DNA of 64,000 nucleotides from Dromaius novaehollandiae (taxonomy: Eukaryota; Chordata; Aves; Casuariiformes; Dromaiidae), in the NCBI RefSeq assembly GCF_036370855.1, contig NC_088099.1, forward strand, positions 148,509,517 through 148,573,516, written 5' to 3'. Positions 52,101 through 63,577 of this stretch are shown here, piece by piece (the first letter of the stretch is position 1; each line of letters starts with the position of its first letter). Position numbers and translations under genes: made by a program. The notes beneath the pieces are model-generated. The model was not told the origin of the DNA, did no database searches, and was given only the letters and a program-made list of their open reading frames with translations.

Positions 52101-55100
52101 GAAGCTGTGTAACAAAAATTTTCAGTTACTTTTTTGTTACTAGCAGAAACTTTTCAATTGTAAGAGAGATTTTTCTTGTCTGCAAATATTTTGCAGTGCC
52201 AAGGCAATAGGAAAGTTATCTCTGTTCTCCTATTAAGACTTTTTAAAAACCTTCTATTTGTTAAAAGTTACTTGTAGATTAGATAGGGGTTTGCCAGTTG
52301 CAATTTCTAAGTTCTTTAACAATGACAGATAGAGACTTCTAATGACTAAATATTCCTTATTGCATTGTGTGTTTTAGAAAACAAACACCACCCCCTAAAA
52401 AAAATTCTTTTCTTTTCTGTCTAATGAAACTTATTCCCTTCTATATAATTACTTGGTTGGCTTGCAAAGAGGAAGGATCAATTGAAGACTGTTTCAATTG
52501 TAAATAGAATGCTTTCTTTTTTTCAGTTTGGGGGGTATTAGGCAATTCATTTGGTGAATATGCTGGCTTTTAATAGGCTGTCACATTTTGACTTGGGAAA
52601 CAAACTTACTTTAATTTACTTTCTTCTGTCTGTCTGAGGGGGATGAAGAGGTATTCTTTGGAAATTATTGTTTATGTGTTATGTTTATATAAATTTATTT
52701 ATATATGTATTTAAATAAATTTATATAAACATAACACAATTATTATATATAATATATATTATATATATTTATTATATAAATTTATATATTATGTTAAATG
52801 TTTATATAAGGAGTATCGTATACTCAAATTTGGTAACATAGTTATGTGGGCTTCAGGAATGTTGACTTTGGAGTGCACTGATATTCCTTACTAAAATCTG
52901 AGTTGCTTTATTCCTTAAAATTAGTGTAGTTTATAATATCTGTTTCAGTATCAGATGAAGTAATGGAAAAATATTTTTGTAACTGGACTTGAGCAGGTTG
53001 CTGAATCTCACCAAATACTCATTTTTCAAATCCTGAAGTTCATGAGGGTTACCAATTTCAGTTGTATATGTAAAGCTTTAGGAGTCGATTGAGAAAAACA
53101 CAAAATAACAAAGATTATTTAAAGCTAACTCTAATATTTTAGTGCATTTTAGCCAATTATAATTGAATTGAGTATTTGAATGCAGTATAAGATTTATGTG
53201 CCTGTGCATGTGTTCAGCTTTAAGAATGCGTAATCTCTGTTTCTGAGGGGCATATTGGTGTGCTTATGGATGGTGGAACTACCTATATAATAAATCCATT
53301 TTTTTTCCAGAAACTTAAATATTTCAGCATTTCAGGGATTATGTTGCATGTTTAGAAACAGATAATCTTTGGATGATTGATTAAAAAAATTAAAAACATT
53401 TGTGCATGTATGAATATAACTTTCTGCGTTGTTGACCCCTAAATCTGGTTTGTGTGTTCAGCATCTCTTCTTTCTGCATGATAGTGTGAGAAGGACATAA
53501 AATGAGCAGTCAGAATAAAGATATGTAGATCTGCATTCATTCAGAGTACATGCATGAGCTGCTGTTTAGGCACAGAAGAGGTGTGGCTCAGTTAAAAATC
53601 TACCCACGCTCTCGCTCCTTTTTAGGATATGCCTTTACCTTGTCCCGTCCAAACTGCTGTGGTAGTGAATATGTGGCTCAAGGATCCTGTAAATAGTATC
53701 CTGAGCGAGCAGTAAAATGTCTGTCATACTCCACAGGTGTTTTTTGAGGTCAATATGCTGTCATTAACTGGAGTTGAGATCACCGTATCATTTTGCAGAT
53801 AACCAGAGTTAGTCCAAAGTTATCACAGGAGAGTGTGTGAGATGTTCATTTCTGGTTTCGTGTGAATTACATGGCCAAAACTAAAGATTCAGGGTACAGT
53901 TTCACTCTTGCCTAATCTTTTCCCTAGCTGTACTCCTGGCCATTTTCTTTGTAATTGGATAAAAACAATTATGAAGCTGCAGAGTGAATCAGTTCAGTTC
54001 TCTGCTCTACCAGAAAAAGTGAATTTGTTTTCTGCCAGAGTAACAGGCTGTCATCTAGTTTGGTGGTGCACAGGGTTTTTTTGTTTTGTTTTGTTTTTGA
54101 TCTGAAGGAGGGATGGCAGTCTCCGCCTGAAGGACAGAGGAAGCAAGATGACTGTTTTTGTTTGGCGTTTAGTATTAGCCAGAGTAAGTGCAGAATGAGA
54201 CTGCAGTCTCATTTATCAATATCGTTAGTTGATAATGTACCGTGGTTGCTTAAAGTAGATAAGCTGGATACATTCCTGAAAGTGTTGTGCTTTTTAGCTA
54301 CTGAAGTAGAAAATCTTGGTCTTAACTTAGATACTGAGAAATGAGAGGCTCTATTTCCTTTTCCAGTCTCTTAAAAAATATTTGTATAAATAGTTTTAAT
54401 GGAAACAAAGAAATTATTTTACCTTTAACGCTTTCCTCTGAAATAGAAAGGAGTATTAGTCAGTATTGATGTGTAAATCTGAATTTCATAACTAATTTTC
54501 TGTTCCTGCAGCTTTTATCCCCCGGTTGATGAGCCTTCCATTGGCACTGAAAAACTGGATCTATCTGAGCATCATGAAAGGAAAAAGATATTCAGTGGAA
54601 AAACTTTCCTGTTTCTAACTGCCAAGCAGGTAATTGGGCTTTGCATTCCAGAAATATTGCAGGGGCAGTTTAGCACAGTTTCTGTTCTCTGTGGATTCAT
54701 ACTCATTCAGGGCTCATCAGGATATAAAGGTTTCCATATATTCACCTTTTTAGAAGAAAGTGACCCCAGTAAGACGAAGTATAGTGGGAGAAACTGAACA
54801 AACTTTTGTTAGTGCATCAGTGATGAGCATTATGCTGATAGTGTAGCATACTTCTGAGCTCACTACATTTTAATATGTTTTGTTTGTTGGTTTGTTTTTT
54901 TTTAATTGCATTCTCTTTAGCACAAGAAACTGAGTCCAGCAGTTATTCTTGGAGGAGGAGAAGCAAAATTGATGACAGAGGGAAGAAAAGAAACTTCTTT
55001 ACTGGTTGCTCCTGAAGTTTGTGTTGTTGATGTTGGGCTGACAAACTCTCAGATCCCAGGATCTGAGTCTATGAGAAACTGGACTGATTCCATTCTGACT

Positions 55101-58100
55101 GTTCTGCAGAGGTGAAGCATTGCTCTGTCTTACTGTGATAGGGTAATTGCAGAATTTTTGTCGTGATTTAGTCATGATGTTTGCATTCTTAAAGTGTAGG
55201 ATACTTAGAAAGAAGGCATGTTATTTGTTGCTTTAAGTACTTAAATAATGTAGTAACTATAATTTCTTGCAACAGGAAAGAAAGGATTTGACTGCTCTAT
55301 GAGGGTTTTTCTTTTTTAAAGAGGATCCAATTCTACAAAAACTAATTGTAATGAATCTTTGTTAAAACAACAATTTTTGAAATTAGCAAGTTCTTTTTTA
55401 ATTCTACTATTTAAAAGAAGTTAAAAATGAATATATTCTAAAAATTGCAGTTAGATCATGTGTGTTGACTTTGAATAAACATACATATTTATTTCACAGA
55501 AAACATGCGAAATGTCACCTTGCAGTCATGTCACTCATTTCCCTTTAAGTATATGCATATAATGTTTTTGAAAGGCAGCTTCTATTTAATAAAAATTGGA
55601 TTTTTTTTAAGAGAACAGGCTATATATTCATGGCATCATAAAAATGCTACCGTCTATAATAATAAATAGTGAAAGAAAAAAAAACCCAGCTCTGTAAACC
55701 TAGTAAGTAGACGCTGTCTAGTTCCTCTGAATTTCCTATAACATATGGGGAAAAAACCACTGTGCTTATGCTGTTCTCATGGTGGTAGTGCAGAGGCATG
55801 TCTGTACTGAAATCTGTCTTGTCAGAAGTACTTGAATCTTTCACGTCACTTTTCTATTCACATATATTTTTGAATTAATGGAACACCACAGATGGTTGAA
55901 TGCCCAGTTCTAAGATCAAGCAGAGAAAGATGCATCTGCCAGATTACTGAGACTAGGCAGTAGCCGTAGCAGCAAGAAACATGGTAGTTCATACTTGTGG
56001 GACATGGGTATGTCAGTGGATAAATATGCTGTCTTACTGTATTGTGGAAAATTGTAGTGTAGACTGATGTTTTTGCATAGAGAGAGAGTGGAACGTTTTG
56101 TACCGTATCATATTTGTGCCCATTTGTTACTTCATCTTTTAATCTGTACTGAGAAGCATTTGTTCTAGTGGTTTGTCTTAATATTATTTGTGTGTTAATA
56201 GCAAGGATCTAAGGGCTATTCCTGAGGCAGAAATTGGATTGGCAGTTATCTTCATGTCTACAGAAAGATACTGCAACCCTCGAAAGCAGCCTGGTGACAA
56301 AGGTAATTGGAGGAAGAATACTAAAAACTTAACAACATTGAAGAGGCAAGATTTCTGTGACTGTGCAATCCTCTTTTTCTTGTTTTGGGGGGGGAGGTTT
56401 TTTTACAAGACCACTAAAATAGAATGACACTGTATGAAAAATGTGTGCAAGTCTGAAATATAACTGAAAAGGTAACTCTTCTTTAATGGTCTTGAAATAA
56501 ACTACATTGAAAACTATTTGACCTGTAGATGTAAACAAAACAGTAGAAGATCTAAAATTATCTTAAAAAGCAGACATATAGTACAACAAGGAAAGGATTA
56601 TTTTGTGTGTGTGTTTTGTGAATTTTCTGAAGTTCACATTTTTAGTGGCCACAGGATCAATATCTGTGTAGTAGTACGTGAATCCTGTGCTATTCTAACT
56701 TCTATGAAATGACTGGGGTCATAAGGAAGTAAAAGATGAATGCTGGAAACTAAGAGAATAAGAAATGAATGAATTTGTAAAGGTGTGCCTTATTTGCATT
56801 AGGAGAATTCCTCTCCTGCCTCCACCCCCCTGCAAAAACAAACATAACCTTAAAATAACAATTCAGACCACTGAAACAGCATTTCCACATTTGCCGAAGT
56901 CATAGGTCGGGGGCAGACATTTCAAGCTTTGTTTTGAAGCGTATCTTGTATTTGCTAATTAATATAATAGGAATAAAAATGTGTGAGAGACAAAGTTTTT
57001 GTTTCGCTGTTCCCCTTGTCATGTTTCTTCCAAAATTGTTAGTATGTGTTCTGTTTCTATAAAATTGTGAACAGAAAATAATTTAAGATTATATACATAA
57101 CTGTTGACAAAGTGTTGCATCAGGTACCAAGTCCTTAAAAAGCTTTAAAAAACTTAAATCAAATTAAGAACTTAAACTTGGAAACTTTAAGAAAAAAACA
57201 AAATAGCAAAATTTTTGCTTTTCTTATAAGAACATTATTTATTCAAAAATGTATTTCGAAGAGAGAAAGACGTACATGCAGAACTGGTAAAGCCCACAGA
57301 AATGTGTTGGTTGACTAGAATTTTTGTTTGAATACCTTTGATCTGGGCCACTGTCCATCCAGTTAATTTGAAGAACAATATAAAAGAAATTGATTCTCAA
57401 AGTAAACTTAAAGATATTGACCTGGCAGACATCCGAATAAATTAGAAATGCTGATTGTTGTTTCCTGTTAGATGATTCAATTGGATAAAAATTAAATTGA
57501 TTGTTTCAATTGCATAAAAAGGTCGTATAGCAGGCTTCTAAGTTAAGTATGCTTACAGTTTATTTTCTAAAAGAAAACAAATTATAGAGTTTGGAGGTTA
57601 TCAAGAACCTCTGTGTATGTGTGTTAAAAATCAAAGGGGCTGTAAACAAGACCTCTTCCTTTGATCTTGTCTCACAACAATGAATAGCAAAATGTGCAAG
57701 ATGTAGTAGCTCAAGAAGGAGACCTGAGAGGGTCTATAGTTTATTCAGTGTACAGTGTTAACAAACAAGAATGAATTTTAGAATGTATAAATAATGGATT
57801 ATAAAAATAATGAAATCGTCATAGAAACCCTCAGAATTGGGTATAGGAAAAATGTATGTGGCTGAAATGGGTGGCAATTAAAAATACATATCTAGAAGCA
57901 TGGTGAGACATGTGAAAATAGTGAAGGATAGTGTCCTTTGACTTAAAGAAGCCATAATTACATGAAGGCAAGGAGGAGTGCAAACACGGTATAAAAGAAG
58001 CTGTATAGGCTCTTCTTCCTGTTCTACAGAGCAATAATGCGACTGACCAAACAGCAGCAAACAATGTTTTAAGGCAGTCTCTCACTATGGTGATTATAAG

Positions 58101-61100
58101 CAACTTGGCTGTAGAGGACATCTTATTCTAAATCAGATTTTTTTTCTTTAAGTATGAAATAGTGATACTATACTATTAGGAATAATCCCAGTTATAACTG
58201 CCACATGTTAGAGGTCATCATGAGACACTAAATGCAAACTGATAATGGATCTTGTGCTCTGTTTTGCATAAAGTATGTATTTTTCTTTTTCTTTCTCTTT
58301 TTTTTTTGTAATTAAGTCTATACTAATAAATTCCACTTTAAATTCCACTGATCCTTCATTTTTAGATCAGTAAAATGCCATAGTTAATTTAGTGCAATTT
58401 TTAACTAAAAATGAATCCCAGAATCCTGTCATTTAGAACTGTTTCTTTTTGTTTGTTTGTTTTTTTTTAATGACTGAATCTGGATGATTTCATGATTAAA
58501 ACAGAGAAATAAATTGCCTGAAGACCATTTTACTAAAATTTCACCTGGTCAGTTACCAATGATGGTAATGTGATCATGCATGCAAAGAAAAACAGAATGG
58601 ATAATAACCTTTTAATTTTTTGTTGTGTTGATCTTGCAGCTGCAACTAAAACTACTCCTGCATCAGCTGTTCTAGGCCCAGCCATTTCTCAGAGTTTGGC
58701 CGTGGCTGAAACCATAATGCCAGCTACTATGGATAATAGCACAGTATATGTAGCTGATACAGAGCTAGAAGAGCACACGTGGTAAGCATGAATGGAAATA
58801 GTTTCTAAGCTAATGCTTGCAAATAAAGTGAACTTGTGTGGCAGAGGAACTGTATGATTGCCATGGACAATGATGTACAGTGTCTGAAGTGACAGTTACT
58901 AAATTGCTGTCACTTGTCTGCAATGAGCTAGTTTCTGCTTTCAAGTAGAATAGATAGATTTCAAGTAGGTAACAGAAAATATCGGACAGGTCTTTTGATT
59001 CTTTCGACTACAAAAGCAGATACTGCATATCTGACTCTCAAACCTGTATTCAAAATTTTAAAGCCATTTAATGATTATTACAGTATTTTATCATAGCGTA
59101 TTTTACAGTTTATGTTGTTAGCACACTTACATTGTTTATAAATATGTTCAAAGTACAGGTACAGCTTTAAGAAAATGATATTCTGCTGTATAAATCTCTG
59201 GTAGCTTCTCGTGTGCTCACTTAAATTTTTTTTTCTCTCTCTCTAATACAGTATGGAGATAGTGAAAACTCCTCAGATGGACAGAAAAAGGAAAATGGCT
59301 TTCGAGGATATAACCACTGTAAAGGAAAACCCTAGTACAAGTGGCAATGTAAATACAGGAACATTGATGTCTAGAATGAACAGAACATCTGGCTTTAGCC
59401 AAAAAAGTCATCCTCTCTCACCATGTAAATTTTCAGAAGTGGGTAAACCTAAAGAGAGTGCTTCACGTCAGCAGTGTAACTCGATTACAAATTACTTCCA
59501 GGTAGCTAGAGGGAAAAGGTATGTGGAGATGCTCTTGCTGTTACTTCTCTCACTATTGTGTTGGTGCTGTTTCTGGAAACTCATTTCAGCTCAAGAGTGT
59601 ACATTTTATTCAAAACATAGACTTTTGTAAAAATATAACTATTGTAGAAATAAAAGCTTGTGCTGTACTTTATTTACTTTTTGAAAGATAATTTTTAGGT
59701 CAGTATCCTAAAATGGAGAGCTTTGTCTCAAGGTTATTTATGTTTGAATTTCACAATACAATCAGTAAAACCTTAGGAAGCTATTATGTTGCTGATAAAC
59801 TTAATCATATTTAAAGATGCTTTTTTAATTCCTTTCTTTTGTAATTCCTTTCTGGCTAAGGGAAAGAACTGAAGAAGAAGGAGAAACATCTGTACCTAAA
59901 TTAGCAAAATTGGAGGAAAGGTTGTCACCTCTTTCTAAGCATACTCAACCCACAGCTTCATCAGCAGAGAGCAGCGAAGCAGAACAGTGTCAAAAGGAAA
60001 ACAACATGCTGGACCAAAAACCAAATTTTGCATTAGAAGACACAGGTATAAAGCTTTTGAGGGAAAGTGGCAAACCAGCAAGTGATAAAATTGACAATAA
60101 TGAAAAGCATGCACCAAAGAAGAGAAAGGAGTTGGATGATTTATCTGAAGATACAGAGGCACTAGAAATTGTGTTTGGAAGCAGAGACCTAGACTGGGAA
60201 GATGAAATGGGAGGTCATGGCCAGAAATCCCAAGGCAATATACTAAAAAAAAGATGTTTGGAAGCCAAAGGAAGTAGAATTGAAGAAGTAAATGTAATGC
60301 AAAGAGAGGAGAGTAAATTACTGGTAAGTCATTTGCTCAGGCATGCCTGACCTTGGAAGTTACAACTTCATTGGAAGGATGCAAATGGATTTTTATGAAG
60401 ACAAGGCTTTCTGCATACAGAAAGCTACTTTATAAAGCTTTTTTTTTTTTTTTTTTGCTTAAACCTCTCAAATCATTCTAATGTAGAAATGGATGTAACA
60501 TAGATATTACCTGTGAACACTGCAGTGTTGCACCTATCTAAGTATGTTTTTTTCATTCTTCAGGACATGGTTTCTTTGTGAACTGAAAGCTGCTTGTATT
60601 CTTTTTTTTTTTTTTTTTATTTTCCTATCTTTTTGCTGAAAATAGTATAAGAGAACAGCAGAATATCTCCCTGGTCCAACAATTTAAAATATTTTTTCAC
60701 CATTATATTTTTACTTACATAACCTTTCCTACATTTACTTGAGGATTCTTCTGTTGGATGCTATAGGAGTGTCCGACATCTTTCCAGTCAGAGCACCTCT
60801 GGAGGCGTCACATTAATGATTTGAATCCCTTAGGCAAGAATTTTAACAATCTTTTATGTCCGTAAAAATGAGTACCACTAAACTGTGTATACGAACAGTC
60901 TGGTAAGCTTTTGTGAAAGAATGTGTTTTTAATATTAAGCAAACAAACTAAAAAGATGGAAGGCTTCCTGTCAGGTCAGTATAGGTGCAAATCATCGGAG
61001 TATGAAACACAGTTGTACTTACTACTTGAGAAGAAGGTTTTCTTTTCTTGGACTGTTTGTATTTATTTCAGTGTCTAGAAATCGCTTATAGTAGTGAAGA

Positions 61101-63577
61101 ACTACTGTTTTTGAAATAACTGTAGCCTTTATTTGAGTATGGCAGTTCATCTTAGCAAAACTAATAAAGTGGAGTTAAACTGATACTTTATATGTCTTGA
61201 TCCAGTATACATGTATCTTACGAGTTTTGGTTTTCTCCTTTAGAAATAGGTTTCACTGACAAAGGAATTCTGTCTTAGTAAAACACTATTCTGAGAGTGT
61301 TTTTTAAATTATTTTTTACTTTAACATTCTTTCACATGCTCTCTCTGTATATTAGGCTTTGGGCTGATGCTCTAGATGGACTACACTTCTATGCACAACA
61401 GTAAATTGACTGACTGACTTTGCTAACTAACGAAGTATCTGTTTGAGAGAGTTGTTCTGAAGTTTTGTAAACATATTACTTGAAAAAGCCAAGAGCCTGG
61501 CAGCAAGATTTGACTCATATTAGCATGCTGTGCACTGAATACAGAAGTTCCAAGATTTTACGCTTTTGATTTGCACAGCTTTAACATAGCTTCAATATTA
61601 TGATTTCACATTCATTCATCAGTATGCAAATAGTAAAATTTAATTTAAAGAGCTTAAAACAAATCAGAGAAAGAGAGACTAAAGAGGAAAAGAACTGTTG
61701 CATATTTTTTTCCAGTCATGGAGAGCTTTCTTGGTATTTTTAGCTTTCTTGAAATTTTTTTTTGCTTGCGTGAGTGTTTGTTCTTAAGAATAAGGTGGGG
61801 TTCTAGGAGAAACCAAGAAAACAAGGGATGCTGAATTAACAAGTAGCCACATTATTTAAAAAAACAAAAAAAGCCCCCAAACAGTTTGCAGAAGGCAGCA
61901 ATGTTGAGAGCCCTAGCAAAGCAGCCTATTAAGAACAAAGAGGAGAATAAGAAAGGAGCAGCTTTAATTTCTGTTTATTTAAAACAAACAAACAAACGCT
62001 TACTGCCCAGACAGATTATTGCATAGTGTAGGCAGTGTTTACATGCTGCAGTATTTACGTGCTGTTTAATAAAGGAGTATTTTTTTTCTTTGATTTGCTT
62101 TGGATAACTTGCCATACATACAGTAAGGACTCTGTTAAAGTTGCCATATTGTTTCATGTAAACATTTGAAATTTCTAAAAGTTTGAATGTATGATTGAGT
62201 CACTGGAGTTTGCTCACCGGGGAGCAGGTGAGCATCAGCAACTGTCTGGGTGGCCTTCGCTCAGACCAGCTTAGTGCTCTTGTGTCGATACTTTAGTGGG
62301 GTTTGCTTCTGGCTACGTGTGAATTTTGAACGGTTAGTTGCATCAGTTGAGCTATAAAGGGAGCTTGCTGACCTGCAGTTGTGTTGTGTGCCTGAGCACA
62401 GAGGCAATTGGTTGTGTGGGCACTGGATACTGTGGTGTAGGTCTTTGGAACAGTCTTCAGAAATGAACACTAACGAACTTTATAACAATGTTAGTTTTTA
62501 ATGTTGGTCACAGGTTAAGTTTTATCTTATAATTGTAGAGAATCTCTTTGATTCTTCCTCTTTACAGTATCAGAGAGGAAATACTATCTAAAGGACCTGA
62601 CCATACTGAGGGTCTGAAATGGCTGCCAGGATCGTGTCATGGGTTTTGTTAGGGTCTAAGAAAGTTTTCTTGGTGTAACTTATTGTCAGGATTATAAAGG
62701 AAAACAAATCTGTACATTTAACTAATTTTTTTTTGAGATTAACTATGCATACTTAAAGATTTTTTTTCTTTTTGAGAAAGTCTTCTAATAGCATTGTTGA
62801 TCCTGTAGCATATTTAAACCAGTTAGGTTAATAACCAGTTCAGACCTATTTTGTCAGATAAATTATATTTCCAGTGGCATAGGCAAGGAGATTTCTTGAC
62901 AAAGCTCCATAGGAATAATTATATAACCCATTTTCTTCAAGTATAGGTGTACCTTGCTTAGCTAGCATGACAGAGAATGTGGGTAGATGATTCAAAATCT
63001 ACGGAGTGCGTAAAGCTGATCTGATTGTTTCAGCCAGTGAAAGTAATGTAGGAAATGTAAACTTGGTTTTAAACTGTGGGAGGAAAGGCACTTGCAGAAT
63101 GCTTTCCTGTCCTAGTAAAGAAATGTCCTTTTGGGCATATGTGCATTTAACATATGAAACTGAAAATGCTACTATTTATATTTGGAAGCTTTTATAGCAC
63201 TTTCGGAACAGGAAAGGACTTCAAAAGTTGTAGACATGGACAAAGCTTTTGCTGCCTGTGTAAGGTAAAAACATGTGAGCAAATAACTGTGTCTTTTAGT
63301 AGGAAAAAAAAAAGCTAAGATGTGCCTAAACCCATATAATTTTAAAAATACAGTGCGGTCAGTTTTGTTACTGTCTAAATATTTATATTTATTTGAAAAT
63401 GCCTAATCCATTGGAAGGAGTAGGAAGCAGTCTTATGTAATTATGACAATTGTACTTAATTCCATATATATATTTTTTTCTTTTTAACAATATTTTGTCA
63501 TACAGAAAGAAGATGAACTTGGATCAGTTCCAATTTCAGAAAAGAAAACTGAGTTCAAGCAAGAGTTGCCAGTCTTG
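43141..63577 (+). CDS. NBN: NBN, nibrin (NBS1): coding exons 1-12, 3' end missing
   Basis: Nibrin is the regulatory subunit of the MRE11-RAD50-NBN complex; it senses DNA double-strand breaks, binds phospho-proteins and recruits ATM. Exons: 43141-43171, 43627-43760, 44901-45046, 46403-46562, 48137-48240, 54512-54629, 54921-55111, 56202-56302, 58640-58781, 59252-59518, 59861-60323, 63506-63577. They total 1929 bp, or 643 residues of about 750. Seen: an FHA domain (about 22-104) with GRKN (25-28), SRSH (40-43) and KYGTFVN; BRCT1 (about 105-192) and BRCT2 (about 200-325, ending [10 protein letters not shown]); then a disordered, Ser/Lys/Glu-rich middle with SQ sites at Ser274 and Ser345 and a basic PKKRK segment (550-554) suited to nuclear import. 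The MRE11-binding and FXF/Y ATM-binding C-terminus must lie right of the window. Splice phases are consistent throughout. Confidence 0.97.
43627..43760 (+). CDS. NBN: NBN exon 2
   Basis: 134 bp, acceptor ctttcag and donor gtaagt. It encodes [20 protein letters not shown]... [18 protein letters not shown] (11-55). It holds the FHA phosphopeptide-binding residues Arg26 (GRKN), Ser40 and His43 (SRSH). Confidence 0.97.
43761..44900 (+). other. NBN: NBN intron 2
   Basis: About 1.1 kb; no repeat, RNA gene or extra exon seen. Confidence 0.75.
44901..45046 (+). CDS. NBN: NBN exon 3
   Basis: 146 bp, acceptor ttttcag and donor gtaaga. It encodes residues 56-103 and part of Arg104: [28 protein letters not shown]..., the second half of the FHA domain including the KYGTFVN motif, ending [10 protein letters not shown]. 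Confidence 0.97.
45047..46402 (+). other. NBN: NBN intron 3
   Basis: About 1.4 kb; I see nothing beyond AT-rich unique sequence. Confidence 0.75.
46403..46562 (+). CDS. NBN: NBN exon 4
   Basis: 160 bp, acceptor tttgcag and donor gtatgt. It completes Arg104 and encodes 105-157: [18 protein letters not shown]..., then [20 protein letters not shown] and VKVTVK, most of BRCT repeat 1 with its GG turn and Trp. Confidence 0.97.
46563..48136 (+). other. NBN: NBN intron 4
   Basis: About 1.6 kb of unique AT-rich sequence with short T runs; no gene seen. Confidence 0.75.
48137..48240 (+). CDS. NBN: NBN exon 5
   Basis: 104 bp, acceptor cttttcag and donor gtaagt. It encodes [34 protein letters not shown] (158-191), the end of BRCT1 and the linker. 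It is followed by the longest intron in the window, about 6.3 kb. Confidence 0.96.
48433..48471. repeat. (TG)n-(TA)n compound microsatellite
   Basis: About six TG units followed by about twelve AT units in NBN intron 5; likely length-polymorphic. Confidence 0.9.
52675..52738. repeat. Long inverted repeat (27-bp perfect arms, 10-bp loop)
   Basis: The left arm at 52675-52701 begins tgtgttatgtttatataaat; the right arm at 52712-52738 is its exact reverse complement; the loop is 52702-52711. It lies in NBN intron 5 and is followed by an AT-only tract that runs to about 52810 and contains a partial third copy. Confidence 0.9.
52739..52810. repeat. AT-rich low-complexity tract
   Basis: Almost pure A/T of tatata/ttatata type next to the long inverted repeat, with a degenerate copy of the arm sequence (ataaatttatatattatg). 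Confidence 0.85.
54512..54629 (+). CDS. NBN: NBN exon 6
   Basis: 118 bp, acceptor cctgcag and donor gtaatt. It completes Asn192 and encodes [19 protein letters not shown], then [16 protein letters not shown], the start of BRCT2. Confidence 0.96.
54921..55111 (+). CDS. NBN: NBN exon 7
   Basis: 191 bp, acceptor ctctttag and donor gtgaag. It encodes [17 protein letters not shown]..., [20 protein letters not shown] and [11 protein letters not shown], the core of BRCT2. The Ser274-Gln275 pair corresponds to the ATM/ATR-type SQ site Ser278 of human nibrin. Confidence 0.96.
55112..56201 (+). other. NBN: NBN intron 7
   Basis: About 1.1 kb of AT-rich sequence; no recognisable element. Confidence 0.75.
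56202..56302 (+). CDS. NBN: NBN exon 8
   Basis: 101 bp, acceptor gttaatag and donor gtaatt. It completes Ser295 and encodes [33 protein letters not shown], the conserved end of BRCT2 ([13 protein letters not shown]). Confidence 0.96.
56303..58639 (+). other. NBN: NBN intron 8
   Basis: About 2.3 kb of AT-rich sequence. There are T-rich stretches near 58290-58310 and 58440-58470; I see no gene. Confidence 0.75.
58640..58781 (+). CDS. NBN: NBN exon 9
   Basis: 142 bp, acceptor tcttgcag and donor gtaagc. It encodes [46 protein letters not shown] (329-375 region). Ser345-Gln346 aligns with Ser343 of human nibrin, the main ATM phosphorylation site; YVADTE is also conserved. Confidence 0.95.
59252..59518 (+). 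CDS. NBN: NBN exon 10
   Basis: 267 bp, acceptor taatacag and donor gtatgt. It encodes about residues 376-464 ([19 protein letters not shown]..., then SMARTLY-unlike disordered sequence ending [14 protein letters not shown]). The NSI-NYFQ segment is conserved with human. The human Ser397-Gln pair is absent here: the position reads KMAFED. Confidence 0.94.
59861..60323 (+). CDS. NBN: NBN exon 11 (large exon)
   Basis: 463 bp, acceptor ggctaag and donor gtaagt. It completes Arg465 and encodes a hydrophilic, probably disordered segment to residue 619. Conserved parts are ERTEEEGE near the start, the basic [18 protein letters not shown] block (550 onward, a likely nuclear-localisation signal) and KRC near the end. 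Confidence 0.94.
60324..63505 (+). other. NBN: NBN intron 11
   Basis: About 3.2 kb. It has two long T runs (60439-60456 and 60602-60618) and otherwise unique sequence. No exon-like signal was found between exons 11 and 12. Confidence 0.75.
63506..63577 (+). CDS. NBN: NBN exon 12
   Basis: 72 bp, phase 0, acceptor catacag and donor gtaaga. It encodes [24 protein letters not shown] (620-643), aligning loosely with the human ISQENEIGKKRELKEDSLW region. It is the last NBN exon in the window; the coding sequence continues to the right. Confidence 0.85.

Larger units (their letters stand above)
48241..54511 (+). other. NBN: NBN intron 5
   Basis: About 6.3 kb, the largest NBN intron here. It carries a (TG)n-(TA)n microsatellite (48433-48471), an alternating purine-pyrimidine stretch (49415-49500), a possible sauropsid repeat relic (about 50815-50885) and an AT-rich tract with a long hairpin (52675-52810). 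No exon-like frame was found. Confidence 0.8.
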
